Shown here in pieces: positions 26,662 to 35,132 of a DNA stretch of 64,000 bases; positions within the stretch are counted from its first letter, which is position 1, and every line of letters starts with the position of its first letter. Source of the DNA: Virgibacillus_N oceani_A. GTDB taxonomy: Bacteria; Bacillota; Bacilli; Bacillales; Amphibacillaceae. A model generated the notes under the pieces. The model was not told where the DNA came from, did not search any database, and saw only the letters and a program-made list of their open reading frames with translations. The translations under genes and the position numbers were made by a program. The DNA lies in NCBI GenBank assembly GCA_041521345.1, contig JBGOHB010000002.1. The stretch is one strand, 5' to 3'.

Positions 26662-27015
26662 TTATTTTTGTAGATCTGCCCACTCACGTTCAAAATTTCT
26701 AAATGGATCCCCATCGTCCAGTACCTCGACAACAGGATCATCGTCTCCTTTTTTCCAGCTTTTATAAATGAGATACAATCCGTAAGCTGCTGCAACACCT
26801 ATTACTGCATAGATATTGGAAAATGTAATGCTTAGGATAAAAAGACCTAAAATTACCCAGCCAATTTTGCCTGCTGTCGAATCACTTTGGAGGAATTTCT
26901 TAAAAATGATATAGAGCAGCCAAATGCTTAAAGCCAATAAAACCATCGGTCCCAGGTTTGCCAGAAAAATCATTAATGCAGCGAGTCCGCCGAGAAACAG
27001 TAAAAATTTCTTCAA
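26662..27015 (-). CDS. LiaI-like small membrane protein
   Basis: A 117-residue protein with three or four hydrophobic segments (about 4-20, 23-40, 52-70 and 70-87) and an acidic C-terminus (DDDPVVEVLDDGDPFRNFEREW). It starts with TTG at 27015 behind AAGGAGG and precedes the PspA-family gene, the position of liaI, which anchors LiaH to the membrane in B. subtilis. Sequence similarity to LiaI cannot be judged by eye, so the assignment rests on context and topology. Confidence 0.68.
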   Translation of the reverse strand: MKKFLLFLGGLAALMIFLANLGPMVLLALSIWLLYIIFKKFLQSDSTAGKIGWVILGLFILSITFSNIYAVIGVAAAYGLYLIYKSWKKGDDDPVVEVLDDGDPFRNFEREWADLQK

Positions 27016-27210
27016 TTGTTTGTGCCTCCTTCCGCTTATCTGTCTCTATGATATCGGTTTAGAAAGGTGACGGTAATGAGCCTGGGATATATTTTGATAT
27101 AGGTCTGGAGGCTTAATTGATATTGGCCTTGGGGTGGGTGGTTTGGTTGATGGTGGAGTAGATTTTGGCTGTCGGGCGAAAGATTTTGGATTTGACTCGC
27201 GCGAAATTTA

Positions 27211-27243
27211 CATGCCCCGAACGTTTTCAATGTTCGGGGCATG
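27211..27243 (-). terminator. Terminator after the flavin-dependent oxidoreductase gene
   Basis: CATGCCCCGAAC and GTTCGGGGCATG are a perfect 12-bp stem with a 9-nt loop, followed on the minus strand by TAAATTT. It begins 7 nt beyond the stop codon. Confidence 0.85.
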
Positions 27244-27249
27244 CATTAT

Positions 27250-28227
27250 TTATAATCCAAATTCTTTGGCAATCAGTTCGTATGAATTTTTCCTTGCTTC
27301 GTAGCTGTGCGTAATCGTCACGATCATAAATTCTTCCACACCATATTCGCTCTGAAGTGCTTCCAGCTGTTTCTTTACCTCTTGCGGATTTCCAATGATC
27401 ATACTGCTTTTCATTTTGTCCAGCTTTATTTGTTCTTCATCTGAAAGTTCATAGGCTTTAGCTTCTTTTATCGTGGGTACACCGGGTTGTCCTTTGCCTT
27501 TTGCTTGCTGCAGCTTCCAAACCTGATCACTCAATGCCAGCTCTTCTGCTTCTTCCGTTGTTTCTGCGCAGACAGCAGTTACCGTCACAAGCGCCTGGGA
27601 ACCGCTGTTTTTATAATAACCCTTTACAATTTCGGGGCCATCTTCTCCTGACATAAAATGTCCGAAAGCATAATTCATCCCTTTTTCGATCGCTAGTTTA
27701 CCACTTTTTTCGCTTGTTCCCAACAACCATGGAACAGGAGACTGTACCGGTTCAGGTCTTGCATTAATTTTCGAAAATAAATGGCCATCCGGAAATGAAT
27801 TATCTAAAAATGCCAATAAATCATCCAGCTTATCCGACATCTTGCGTACGTTTTCAAGGAAATTATCGGATAATGCCATCGTTACCTCTGCTGAACCACC
27901 TGGTGCTCGGCCAATTCCAAGGTCTACTCTCCCGGGATAAAGGGTTGCCAGCATATTATATCTTTCTGCTATATTGAATGGCTTGTAATGCGGTAATAAC
28001 ACGGCTCCTGCTCCAATTCGAATGTGTTCAGATCGAGAACCTATCAAACTTAACAGCAAATCGGGTGCCGGACTTGCCAATCCTGCCAGGTCATGATGCT
28101 CTGCCACCCAATATCTCGTAAACCCCAATTGATCTGCTGTTTGAGCCAATGCTATCGTAGCATTTAATGCTTCCTGTTCTGTTTTTCCTGATGATACAGG
28201 TGCCTGATCGAGAATACTTAATTTCAT
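27250..28227 (-). CDS. LLM-class flavin-dependent oxidoreductase
   Basis: A 325-residue bacterial luciferase-like monooxygenase. Typical stretches are SILDQAPVSSG at the N-terminus, YWVAEHHDLAGLASPAPD (about 39-56), HIRIGAGAVLLPHYKPFNIAE and LGIGRAPGG (about 103-111). It should use reduced flavin; the natural substrate is not known. The start overlaps the stop of the DUF1836 gene by 4 nt, so the two are one operon. B. subtilis has several close relatives of this family. Confidence 0.9.
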   Translation of the reverse strand: MKLSILDQAPVSSGKTEQEALNATIALAQTADQLGFTRYWVAEHHDLAGLASPAPDLLLSLIGSRSEHIRIGAGAVLLPHYKPFNIAERYNMLATLYPGRVDLGIGRAPGGSAEVTMALSDNFLENVRKMSDKLDDLLAFLDNSFPDGHLFSKINARPEPVQSPVPWLLGTSEKSGKLAIEKGMNYAFGHFMSGEDGPEIVKGYYKNSGSQALVTVTAVCAETTEEAEELALSDQVWKLQQAKGKGQPGVPTIKEAKAYELSDEEQIKLDKMKSSMIIGNPQEVKKQLEALQSEYGVEEFMIVTITHSYEARKNSYELIAKEFGL

Positions 28228-28826
28228 TCTTTCAACCTTCTTTCTTCCTCTACTGTTTCCTTTACTTCCATATTGTCTACAAGCTTCTCTGCTGCCTTCC
28301 GGTAAAAGTTACTCATCATCGTAAAGGAAGTTATCAGCAATAATTGTTCAAGGTAGGCAGATTCGTTATCTTTCAATTCCTGTACTTCTTCAGCAACCTG
28401 CTCCGTATGTGTTTCTACCGCTTCTTCAAAAATATCATTGTTTGCTTCAACAAGATGAATATATTTTTTATATAATGCTTGAACTGAAAAAGAATCTTCA
28501 TCGATTTTTTCATTTAGACGACCAAGAGTTTGTTTAACATCCTGAATGGATAAAGAGCTCTTCATCTGGTAAATCATACTAATAAGGATGACATGTTCCT
28601 TTGAATATCTTTTATTTTTAATTGGAAAAAATAACTTTCCTTTTGCATAGTTGTTTATCATCGTTTTTGTCAGTACTTTTTCATCTTCATTTCGCTTTGT
28701 TTCAGCAAATTTTTTCTCAAACAATTGGATAACCTGATCCATATAAAGTTCCAAATCAGGGATTTCTTCCAAAGATAAATGGGTATCTAAATGTATATCC
28801 TTAATTATATCATGTATATTTTTCAT
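28224..28826 (-). CDS. DUF1836 domain protein
   Basis: A 200-residue soluble protein with the DUF1836 pattern: an N-terminal LSLEEIPDLELYMDQVIQLFE, followed by TKTMINNYAKGKLFFPIKNK (about 72-91), which resembles the winged-helix part of MerR-like regulators. It probably binds DNA, but no target is known. The gene is divergent from the hemolysin III gene and co-transcribed with the flavin oxidoreductase. Confidence 0.82.
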   Translation of the reverse strand: MKNIHDIIKDIHLDTHLSLEEIPDLELYMDQVIQLFEKKFAETKRNEDEKVLTKTMINNYAKGKLFFPIKNKRYSKEHVILISMIYQMKSSLSIQDVKQTLGRLNEKIDEDSFSVQALYKKYIHLVEANNDIFEEAVETHTEQVAEEVQELKDNESAYLEQLLLITSFTMMSNFYRKAAEKLVDNMEVKETVEEERRLKE

Positions 28827-28890
28827 CTATAAATTCTCCAGTCCTGTCGTTTGAAAATAATTATAGACGAAAAAAATACCACAGTAAAGC

Positions 28891-28919
28891 TTGACTACGT
28901 GACAATATATCTATATTAT
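28891..28919 (+). promoter_or_regulatory. Sigma-A promoter of the hemolysin III gene
   Basis: TTGACT (28891-28896) and TATTAT (28914-28919) with a 17-nt spacer lie 40 nt upstream of the start codon. Confidence 0.65.
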
Positions 28920-28959
28920 TTATATATAGTTTTAAAAACTACATGAGGTGGTTGATGAA

Positions 28960-29607
28960 ATGACAATTTCAATTCGAGAGCCAGTGAATGGATTTACTCA
29001 TTTATTTGGAGCGATTATGGCATTTGCTGGACTGTTGGCATTAGTTACTAAGGCAACAGCGGTAACAGGTTCTGCCGTTGCTATTATGTCTGTAATTATT
29101 TTTGGGGTAAGTATGATTTTGCTTTATGCAGCATCAGCAACCTATCATATGGTTGTTGCTGATGATAAGGTGATTGCTTTTTTGCGGAGAATTGATCATT
29201 CGATGATTTTTGTATTGATTGCCGGCACATATGCCCCGCTTTGTCTAATTAGTTTAAGTGGCACTACAGGCTGGATTTTATTTACTGTCATTAGTATAAT
29301 TGCTTTAGCCGGTGTCACTTTTAAATTAGTTTGGTTTCATGCACCGAGATGGCTGTCCACCGCATTATATGTATTGATGGGCTGGATTGTTATATTTTTC
29401 AGTGCAGAGCTTGCACCGATTATCGGTACCGGCGGGATGACTTTCCTTATACTCGGAGGAATGGTTTATACGATTGGGGCACTTATTTACTGGCTAAAAC
29501 CAAAATTTATGACCTTTAAACATTTTGGCTACCATGAAATCTTTCATATTTTCATCTTGATTGGAAGTTTATTTCATTTCGTGTCGATATATTTTTATGT
29601 GCTTTAG
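28960..29607 (+). CDS. Hemolysin III / YqfA-family membrane protein
   Basis: A 215-residue protein with seven membrane helices. Family hallmarks are N-terminal REPVNGFTHLFGA, SATYHMVVADD, RRIDHSMIFVLIAGTYAP and C-terminal HEIFHIFILIGSLFHF, with conserved Ser, Asp and His residues of the metal site of the PAQR/hemolysin III superfamily. The role in bacteria is thought to be lipid related, but it is not settled. The ATG at 28960 has GAGGTGG 8 nt upstream and is preferred over an upstream GTG. Confidence 0.9.
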   Translation: MTISIREPVNGFTHLFGAIMAFAGLLALVTKATAVTGSAVAIMSVIIFGVSMILLYAASATYHMVVADDKVIAFLRRIDHSMIFVLIAGTYAPLCLISLSGTTGWILFTVISIIALAGVTFKLVWFHAPRWLSTALYVLMGWIVIFFSAELAPIIGTGGMTFLILGGMVYTIGALIYWLKPKFMTFKHFGYHEIFHIFILIGSLFHFVSIYFYVL

Positions 29608-29611
29608 AGTC

Positions 29612-29648
29612 AAAAAACGAACCCACTGCCAAAGTGCGTTCGTTTTTT
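29612..29648. terminator. Bidirectional terminator between hemolysin III and M42 peptidase genes
   Basis: AAAAAACGAAC and GTTCGTTTTTT form a perfect outer stem with an inner CACT/AGTG pairing. It has T-runs on both strands and lies between the ends of two convergent genes. Confidence 0.92.
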
Positions 29649-29650
29649 AA

Positions 29651-30712
29651 TTAATATGATACTAATGGCGACTGCACATAGTGATATAACAATTTTTCCG
29701 TCTCCTCCAGCGAGCTTTCATGCGTGCGTTCATAGGCATGCGATGAGTCAATGCCAGGTCCGATCAATCCATGTATAATATCGTGTCCTGCCCGGATTGC
29801 TGCTGAGGCATCCGAACCGTAATAAGGATAAATGTCCAGCTTATAATCTATGCCGTGATTTTCGGCCAGATTCACAAGGTGCTTGCGCAGCCCGTAATGA
29901 TAAGGACCGCTGGAGTCTTTCACACAAATGGATACTGTATATTCGTCTGTTGACTGTCCATCTCCCATCGCTCCCATATCTACTGCCATATACTCCACCG
30001 TTTCAGGGGTTATATTGGAGTTCCCGCCATAACCGATTTCTTCATTATTAGAAATAAGAAAATGAGTCGTATAAGGAAGCGTCATATTTTTTTCTTTTAT
30101 TGTTTTGATCAGCTGCAGCAGAATAGCTACACTTGCTTTGTCATCAAGATGACGGGATTTAATGAAGCCATTGCCCGTCATTTGGATGCGAGGATCAAAA
30201 GATACAAAATCACCCACATTGATTCCGAGTTTCTTTATATCTTCTTCGTTTTCCACCTTTGCGTCTATACGGACTTCCATATTCCCCTGATTTCGTTTTG
30301 CATCCCCAGCATCTTTATACACGTGAACAGAGGTTTGTTTCATTAATATCGTTCCTGTTAAAATTTCTCCGCTGGACGTTTGAATTTCACAATATTCGCC
30401 TTCAATGGCATTATATTTAAAACCGCCAATGAGATCGAGACGAAGCCTTCCATTTGACTTAATTTCTTTAACCATAGCTCCTAATGTATCTACATGAGCA
30501 GTAAGCATTCGGTGCTCTTCTGTATTTTGACCCGGTATTGTCGCAATCAAACCACCCTTACGATTTCTTCTTGTCTCCACCTGCTGGTTTTGTAAAAATT
30601 CCTCTACAAACCGGATTACTTTCCCCGTATTTCCTGAAGGACTTGGAATGGAAACCAATTGCTGAATCAGTTTTTTTGTTTCTTTTGTGTTTGGATATGC
30701 AGTCATGGTCAT
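29651..30712 (-). CDS. M42-family metallopeptidase
   Basis: A 353-residue zinc aminopeptidase of the M42/M20-like group. Metal-site segments are visible: TAHVDTLGAM (about 71-80), HLDDKASVA (about 183-191), NNEEIGYGG (about 225-233), VDMGAMGDG and GIDSSHAYERTH near the end. It probably trims peptides in the cytoplasm. The start is likely the second or third codon region, where two Mets lie close together; the first was kept. It is convergent with the hemolysin III gene. Confidence 0.9.
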   Translation of the reverse strand: MTMTAYPNTKETKKLIQQLVSIPSPSGNTGKVIRFVEEFLQNQQVETRRNRKGGLIATIPGQNTEEHRMLTAHVDTLGAMVKEIKSNGRLRLDLIGGFKYNAIEGEYCEIQTSSGEILTGTILMKQTSVHVYKDAGDAKRNQGNMEVRIDAKVENEEDIKKLGINVGDFVSFDPRIQMTGNGFIKSRHLDDKASVAILLQLIKTIKEKNMTLPYTTHFLISNNEEIGYGGNSNITPETVEYMAVDMGAMGDGQSTDEYTVSICVKDSSGPYHYGLRKHLVNLAENHGIDYKLDIYPYYGSDASAAIRAGHDIIHGLIGPGIDSSHAYERTHESSLEETEKLLYHYVQSPLVSY

Positions 30713-30775
30713 TTCTACCTCCCTGTTTCGTTTCCACTATCATTTTAGCATGAACCTGGCCTTCATGCACCCGTC

Positions 30776-31069
30776 CTAACTGTTTTCATGCGCTTCAAGA
30801 AGTGCTTCATAATATTTCTTTTGCGTGGGAATTTCATTTTGTGCAATACAGTTTTCAATCAACTCGCGCAACCGGACATTTTGCCGGAACATCTCTTCAT
30901 TTATTTCTGTTAAATGATTCACTTTCTCGCCGGTAACAGCTTGTTTATCCTTTTTCATGATCATATCTATTTCACTTTGCAATGCTTGGAGTTTGACATG
31001 CACTGCTTTTTCCTTCTTTTCCAATTGTTCAGTCCGTTTTTCCAAATCCTTCAGCTTTCGTTCCACCAA
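30776..31069 (-). CDS. Hypothetical coiled-coil protein
   Basis: A 97-residue charged protein with a heptad-rich helix (about 1-45: KDLEKRTEQLEKKEKAVHVK) and a second helical part (EEMFRQNVRLRELIENC). There is no signal peptide or known motif. It stands 63 nt upstream of the M42 gene in the same direction. Codon use and the ribosome binding site (GGGGGGA before the start) support a real gene; I do not recognise a family. Confidence 0.65.
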   Translation of the reverse strand: MVERKLKDLEKRTEQLEKKEKAVHVKLQALQSEIDMIMKKDKQAVTGEKVNHLTEINEEMFRQNVRLRELIENCIAQNEIPTQKKYYEALLEAHENS

Positions 31070-31212
31070 ATCCCCCCCTCTTCACTGAAAACTTGCTATA
31101 GTTTATGAACGTAAACCTATCCATATGAACTGACAAGAATCATTACAGGCCAAGCACTTTTTCAAATCAATTCGATTATTATAACTGTATAGGCGGTAAA
31201 GGAGGGTTTCTT

Positions 31213-31692
31213 TTGAATAAATATTGGCCAAAAGCCTGGAAAGAGAAGTTGCCGAATTTTTTAGGGGAAGATTTTTTCTCCGGTTTTGAAAACTTTGAGC
31301 CGAACGATACGGACAATCCAATCCCAAACAACTCCGGAACAAATAATAATAATTACTCAAGTGTTAAGGTCAATATTTGTGAATCTGACAATGAACTGTT
31401 ATGCATCTTCAGAATACCAGGTTTAAATTTAGATGAAGTGGAAGTAGATGTCTATGATATGACACTGGAAATTGTCGGAACTGTAAGCATCGATCATAAA
31501 GGGTTTAGGCCGTTACAATTGGAATTGTACCAAGGTCCTGTAAAAAGGCAGGTTAAATTACCCTATCCTTGCAGACACGATAAAATGAATGCGACATATC
31601 AACACGGATATTTATACGTACATTTACATCGGCTTTACCGGACGAAAGATACAAAACAAAAGCTGGATATACAGGATCTGGATACAGACTAA
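31213..31692 (+). CDS. Hsp20/alpha-crystallin-like protein
   Basis: A 159-residue protein with an Asn-rich N-terminal segment (about 33-48) and a beta-sandwich like small heat-shock proteins: VKVNICESDNELLCIFRIPGL (first strands) and ATYQHGYLYVHLHRL, where the usual A-x-x-x-x-G-x-L motif is recognisable. It may be a spore-coat-type relative such as B. subtilis CotM, since spore genes lie nearby. It starts with TTG at 31213, 6 nt after GGAGGG. The specific role is inferred only. Confidence 0.7.
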   Translation: MNKYWPKAWKEKLPNFLGEDFFSGFENFEPNDTDNPIPNNSGTNNNNYSSVKVNICESDNELLCIFRIPGLNLDEVEVDVYDMTLEIVGTVSIDHKGFRPLQLELYQGPVKRQVKLPYPCRHDKMNATYQHGYLYVHLHRLYRTKDTKQKLDIQDLDTD

Positions 31693-31728
31693 CACTTTAC
31701 TATATATAGAGAATAAGAATATTTATAA

Positions 31729-31798
31729 AATCAGTGAATATAATAAATTGATTACCCCGAAACCTCCGCAAGGGATGCGAGACTAACAACAAAGAGGT
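31729..31798 (+). promoter_or_regulatory. Candidate structured leader able to mask the ribosome binding site
   Basis: In an AT-rich gap a GC-rich block appears just before the ureohydrolase gene. AATCA/TGATT (31729-31733 with 31749-31753) can form a first hairpin. CGC/GCG (31767-31769 with 31777-31779) encloses the loop AAGGGAT, whose GGG can pair with CCC at 31756-31758 as a pseudoknot. ACCTC (31762-31766) is complementary to GAGGT (31794-31798) of the ribosome binding site. This fits a translational riboswitch; the class is not assigned. Confidence 0.4.
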
Positions 31799-31804
31799 GT
31801 ATTT

Positions 31805-32962
31805 ATGGGTTTTTTTGATAATCATGGATTAAGTTTTAGACAGAAAAAAGCACTTGAAAGTGACCGGACAACTGATTTATTGGGAATAGAAAATGCGAAA
31901 AAAGAAGCGAAAATACCTGAAGTGGAACAGGAAAAGGTTATTGCGCGCTCACTAAAGTATGGTTTGGAAGCTGCCCCATCGATAGGTGACCGTACTATAT
32001 CCACATTTACAAGAGAAGCTAGACCCCCTCAAGCAGGAATACCCACTTTTTTAAGAGCTCCATTTTTAGAAGATGTCCGTAAAGTCGGTGAATATGATGT
32101 TGCATTCATGGGTGTTCCCTTTGATATTGGAACAACATACAGGTCCGGAACAAGGTTTGGTCCAGAAGCATTACGGAAAATCTCAAAGCTTTATGATACG
32201 TACAGCTTTGAGCTTGGAGTAGATTTAAAAGAGTCGTTGAAAATGTGCGATGTCGGGGATATATTTACGATCGCCAATATTGAAAAAACCTTCGATCAAA
32301 TTTACAAAGCAGTTTCGCATGTTTTTTCACAAGGTACTTTCCCGGTGATGCTTGGAGGGGATCATTCCATCGGGTATCCATGTTTACGGGCAATCGCGGA
32401 TAATGTCGATGGAAAAGTAGGAATCATTCATTTGGATCGACATTTGGATTTGCAGGAAAAAGATATGGATGAGCGGATGCATACCACCCCATGGTTCCAT
32501 GCAACGAATATACCAAATGCCCCTCCTGAAAACCTCGTTCAAGTTGGTATAGGTGGATGGCAGGTACCTAGGGAAGCTGTAAAAAATGTGCTTAAATTTG
32601 ATACTACAGTGATCACGATTGGAGATATTGAACGGCTTGGTGTGGATAGAGCTGCTGATATTGCACTGGAAAGGGCCTGGCGAGGAGGAGCAAAAGCGGT
32701 TTACTTAAGCGTAGACATTGATTCTTTTGACAGCGGCTTTGTTCCCGGAACCGGCTGGCCGGAACCGGGCGGCTTTCTGCCAAGAGAAGGGTTGCAGTTT
32801 ATTGGCAGCGTCGCAAGTGAAGGTATATGCGGGTTGGAATTGGTTGAGGTATCTCCTCCTTATGATGTTAGTGATCAAACTGCTTTGCTGGGAATACGCG
32901 TTATTTCTGATGTATTAGGCTATATGGTAAAAGAAGGTAAACTTGGCAAACAATTCGTATGA
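31805..32962 (+). CDS. Ureohydrolase, probable Ni-dependent guanidine hydrolase (GdmH-like)
   Basis: A 385-residue arginase/agmatinase superfamily protein with an extended N-terminus of about 90 residues. The metal ligands are intact: His187 in GGDHS, Asp211, His213 and Asp215 in HLDRHLDLQ, and Asp304 and Asp306 in LSVDIDSFD. Instead of the agmatinase GTGTPE loop it has PGTGWPEPGG (about 314-323), and MHTTPWFHATN after the metal motif. Both recall the cyanobacterial Ni-dependent guanidine hydrolase family (known from Synechocystis Sll1077). Reaction if so: guanidine + water to urea + ammonia. An ECF Ni/Co transporter is encoded nearby. Agmatinase activity cannot be excluded. The start has GAGGTG 5 nt upstream. 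Confidence 0.72.
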   Translation: MGFFDNHGLSFRQKKALESDRTTDLLGIENAKKEAKIPEVEQEKVIARSLKYGLEAAPSIGDRTISTFTREARPPQAGIPTFLRAPFLEDVRKVGEYDVAFMGVPFDIGTTYRSGTRFGPEALRKISKLYDTYSFELGVDLKESLKMCDVGDIFTIANIEKTFDQIYKAVSHVFSQGTFPVMLGGDHSIGYPCLRAIADNVDGKVGIIHLDRHLDLQEKDMDERMHTTPWFHATNIPNAPPENLVQVGIGGWQVPREAVKNVLKFDTTVITIGDIERLGVDRAADIALERAWRGGAKAVYLSVDIDSFDSGFVPGTGWPEPGGFLPREGLQFIGSVASEGICGLELVEVSPPYDVSDQTALLGIRVISDVLGYMVKEGKLGKQFV

Positions 32963-33038
32963 AACTGGGATTTACTTAAATTTCCCCATCACACTTATTT
33001 AAGGGTAACGGGGACTTTCTGTGAAAGGAGCCGGATAG

Positions 33039-33881
33039 ATGAACGCCATTGAGCTTTCAAATGTAACCTATCGTTATGATAATGATGATACAGATGTTTT
33101 AAAAGATTTATCTCTAACAATACCAAATGGCAGAAAAGTAGCTATCCTGGGACCAAATGGTGCTGGAAAATCGACCTTACTTCATCACTTAAATGGATTA
33201 AAGCTCCCGTCTAAGGGTTCAGTAAAAATAATGGGAAATTCACTGACCAAAAAAACGGCTCCTTCCATACGTCAGCAAGTAGGATTGGTTTTTCAGGATC
33301 CGGATGACCAGGTTTTCTCCAGTACAGTCTGGGATGATGTGGCATTTGGTCCACGAAATTTGAACATGCCGGAAGATGAGGTGGAGGAAGTATGCAGGGC
33401 TGCTTTAGGGAATGTTGGAATGCTTGAATATAAAGGAAAAGCGCCCTACCATTTAAGCTACGGTCAAAAAAAGCGCGTTGCGATAGCGGGAATACTGGCA
33501 ATGAGGCCGGATATTGTCATTATGGATGAGCCTATGGCTTTTCTGGACCCTGTTGGACAGGATGAAGTTGCCGGCTTATTGCAGGGGTTAAATTATATGG
33601 GGAAAACGATTTTATTATCTACACATGACGTGAATTTTGCTGCTTCCTGGGCAGATATGGTTGTCCTCATTCAAGGCGGGGAAGTTCTTGCTGCAGGTGA
33701 CACCAGTATTCTGGTTGATGAAGAATATATTAAAAAAGCCAATCTACATCTTCCTATCATTGCCAGAACCTTTAAAATGGTCCCGGAAATGGACAACGAA
33801 GCGCTTCCTATTAACGAACAGGAAGCCTACCGATTTTTATTTAAACGGTTAAATAAGATGGAAAATAAGTATATGTATTAA
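33039..33881 (+). CDS. ECF transporter ATP-binding protein (CbiO/NikO-like)
   Basis: A 280-residue energy-coupling-factor ATPase: Walker A GPNGAGKST (about 38-46), Q-loop GLVFQDPDDQVFSSTVWDDV, which has the CbiO-type dipeptide after the Q-loop, signature LSYGQKKRVAIAG (LSYGQ instead of LSGGQ is normal for ECF ATPases) and Walker B IVIMDEPMAFLDP. It should drive Ni2+ or Co2+ import together with the CbiM-like and CbiQ-like proteins encoded 2.5 kb downstream. It lies 76 nt behind the ureohydrolase gene, possibly in the same transcript. Confidence 0.9.
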   Translation: MNAIELSNVTYRYDNDDTDVLKDLSLTIPNGRKVAILGPNGAGKSTLLHHLNGLKLPSKGSVKIMGNSLTKKTAPSIRQQVGLVFQDPDDQVFSSTVWDDVAFGPRNLNMPEDEVEEVCRAALGNVGMLEYKGKAPYHLSYGQKKRVAIAGILAMRPDIVIMDEPMAFLDPVGQDEVAGLLQGLNYMGKTILLSTHDVNFAASWADMVVLIQGGEVLAAGDTSILVDEEYIKKANLHLPIIARTFKMVPEMDNEALPINEQEAYRFLFKRLNKMENKYMY

Positions 33882-33897
33882 TGGTTTCGGGTAGGAT

Positions 33898-33930
33898 ATG
33901 GGCTTGTTTTCTTTATTTTCGCAAGCCCAT
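33898..33930. terminator. Hairpin between the convergent cbiO-like and gerPC-like genes
   Basis: ATGGGCTTG and CAAGCCCAT are exact complements around a 15-nt loop, located between two convergent stop codons. T-runs are weak on both strands, so termination is likely but not certain. Confidence 0.5.
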
Positions 33931-33948
33931 TTAAGTACATAAGGTTAG

Positions 33949-34434
33949 TTATCCTTCTTCGTTTTGATCATCCATAGCTTCATTTTCCTTCATTGCTTTT
34001 TCAAATTCCCCTGTGTCCATATCATTAAAGGTCATCGAATCATTTTCCTCAAGCAGTTTTTGTAATTCTTCGGCATCACTTAGTGCAGTTAAACCAACCA
34101 TTAAATTACCGGATAAATCCTGAACATGCAGTTCCTGTATTTTATAATTAATATTTTCAATCGTAAGCGGTTTGATATTATCCATTTCTTCTTTTAATTC
34201 CTTGTTCTCTTCTTCCAATTGATTTAGCTTCTCATATATTTTTTCCATTTTTTTTAATAGTGCAGCATTTTTCGCAGGTGTATCATAATTTATTACTTTT
34301 TTTGGGGTATAAGTATTTTCAGGATATGGTTTAGGAGTTACTGCATATTGATCCTGATAGGAAGTTGTTTCATAGGGAGATTGATAATGAACGTATGGAT
34401 AAGGCTGGTAAAAGTAACGCCATTGATGATTCAT
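33949..34434 (-). CDS. GerPC-like spore protein
   Basis: A 161-residue protein: a Tyr/Pro-rich N-terminus (about 1-45), a coiled coil (about 57-90), then IENINYKIQELHVQDLSGNL (about 93-112), the pattern by which spore germination protein GerPC is recognised, and an acidic tail. GerP proteins help germinants pass the spore coat. It is the last of four minus-strand genes, the other three being small GerPA/PF- or GerPD-like proteins. Only part of a normal six-gene gerP operon is present here. Confidence 0.68.
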   Translation of the reverse strand: MNHQWRYFYQPYPYVHYQSPYETTSYQDQYAVTPKPYPENTYTPKKVINYDTPAKNAALLKKMEKIYEKLNQLEEENKELKEEMDNIKPLTIENINYKIQELHVQDLSGNLMVGLTALSDAEELQKLLEENDSMTFNDMDTGEFEKAMKENEAMDDQNEEG

Positions 34435-34485
34435 CCAGTCACCACCTGTTCTGAAAATTCTAGTTCACGCTAAAACACACCTGCT

Positions 34486-34704
34486 TTAGTCATGATAAAA
34501 AGCAGGCACATCCGGTACCTCCTCCATTTCTTCCTCCGCTGCTTCCAATTCTTCCTCACCAAGCTCCTCCTCTTCATAGAATGGTTTTGGCAGTCTTATG
34601 GAAGTTGACCTGTTTTTTAAAAATACTGCCTTGCCTACATTTAGTGAACCCAATGTGCTAATTGAATTTACGTTAATGTTTTTGATTGTTATATTCAGAC
34701 CCAT
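34486..34704 (-). CDS. Small GerPD/GerPB-like protein
   Basis: A 72-residue protein. The first 30 residues (MGLNITIKNINVNSISTLGS) have the N-V-x-S-I-S-x-x-G-S-L-N-V-G pattern seen in small GerP proteins; the C-terminal half is very acidic (EEEELGEEELEAAEEEMEEV). It lies between the GerPC-like gene and two GerPA/PF-like genes, in the same direction. The match is to a pattern only. Confidence 0.6.
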   Translation of the reverse strand: MGLNITIKNINVNSISTLGSLNVGKAVFLKNRSTSIRLPKPFYEEEELGEEELEAAEEEMEEVPDVPAFYHD

Positions 34705-34784
34705 AAAACGTCAGCCTTTCATTCTAATAAAGCGTATGTTTGTGATCACTTGGACAAGTGGCCATGATATTTCTGGATTAAATA

Positions 34785-35012
34785 CTATACCTGTTTTTGC
34801 ACCTGGTCTTTCACATCCGGATCATAAGCGTAATTAAGGTTTCTAAATTTTAATGGGCTTTGATTGGCATCCCCGTTATGATAATAGCCAACATTCATTT
34901 TTACATTCGCCTGATGCCCTTTATGCAATACATTTCCTAAATTAAGCGAACCATTGTTAGCTATACTGTTCACACGAATACCGTAAACATTATTTACATG
35001 TGAAGATGCCAT
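34785..35012 (-). CDS. GerPA/GerPF-like spore protein, copy 1
   Basis: A 75-residue protein starting MASSHVNNVYGIRVNSIANN, chosen because GAGGAGG lies 9 nt before the ATG at 35012; an upstream TTG is too close. It shares with its neighbour the block GHQANVKMN, then GDAN and SPL(K/Q)F, and ends DPDV...QV. These features fit the GerPA/GerPF family of small spore-coat permeability proteins. The two copies are clearly paralogous. Confidence 0.68.
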   Translation of the reverse strand: MASSHVNNVYGIRVNSIANNGSLNLGNVLHKGHQANVKMNVGYYHNGDANQSPLKFRNLNYAYDPDVKDQVQKQV

Positions 35013-35132
35013 ATTCAAAAGCCTCCTCTAACATTCATTTGTTTCCTTTAATTTATTTTCGATTAGTGTAAAGTTTTGCGCTAATAAAACAGGATTTACA
35101 TTTTTAAGCTGATAATTATTTTCTACTACAAG

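Noticed and set aside
31741..31800. Guanidine-I, -II or -III riboswitch in front of the ureohydrolase gene
   Set aside because: The conserved elements I know for these classes (such as paired ACGR loops of guanidine-II) are absent. Only an unassigned candidate leader is reported.
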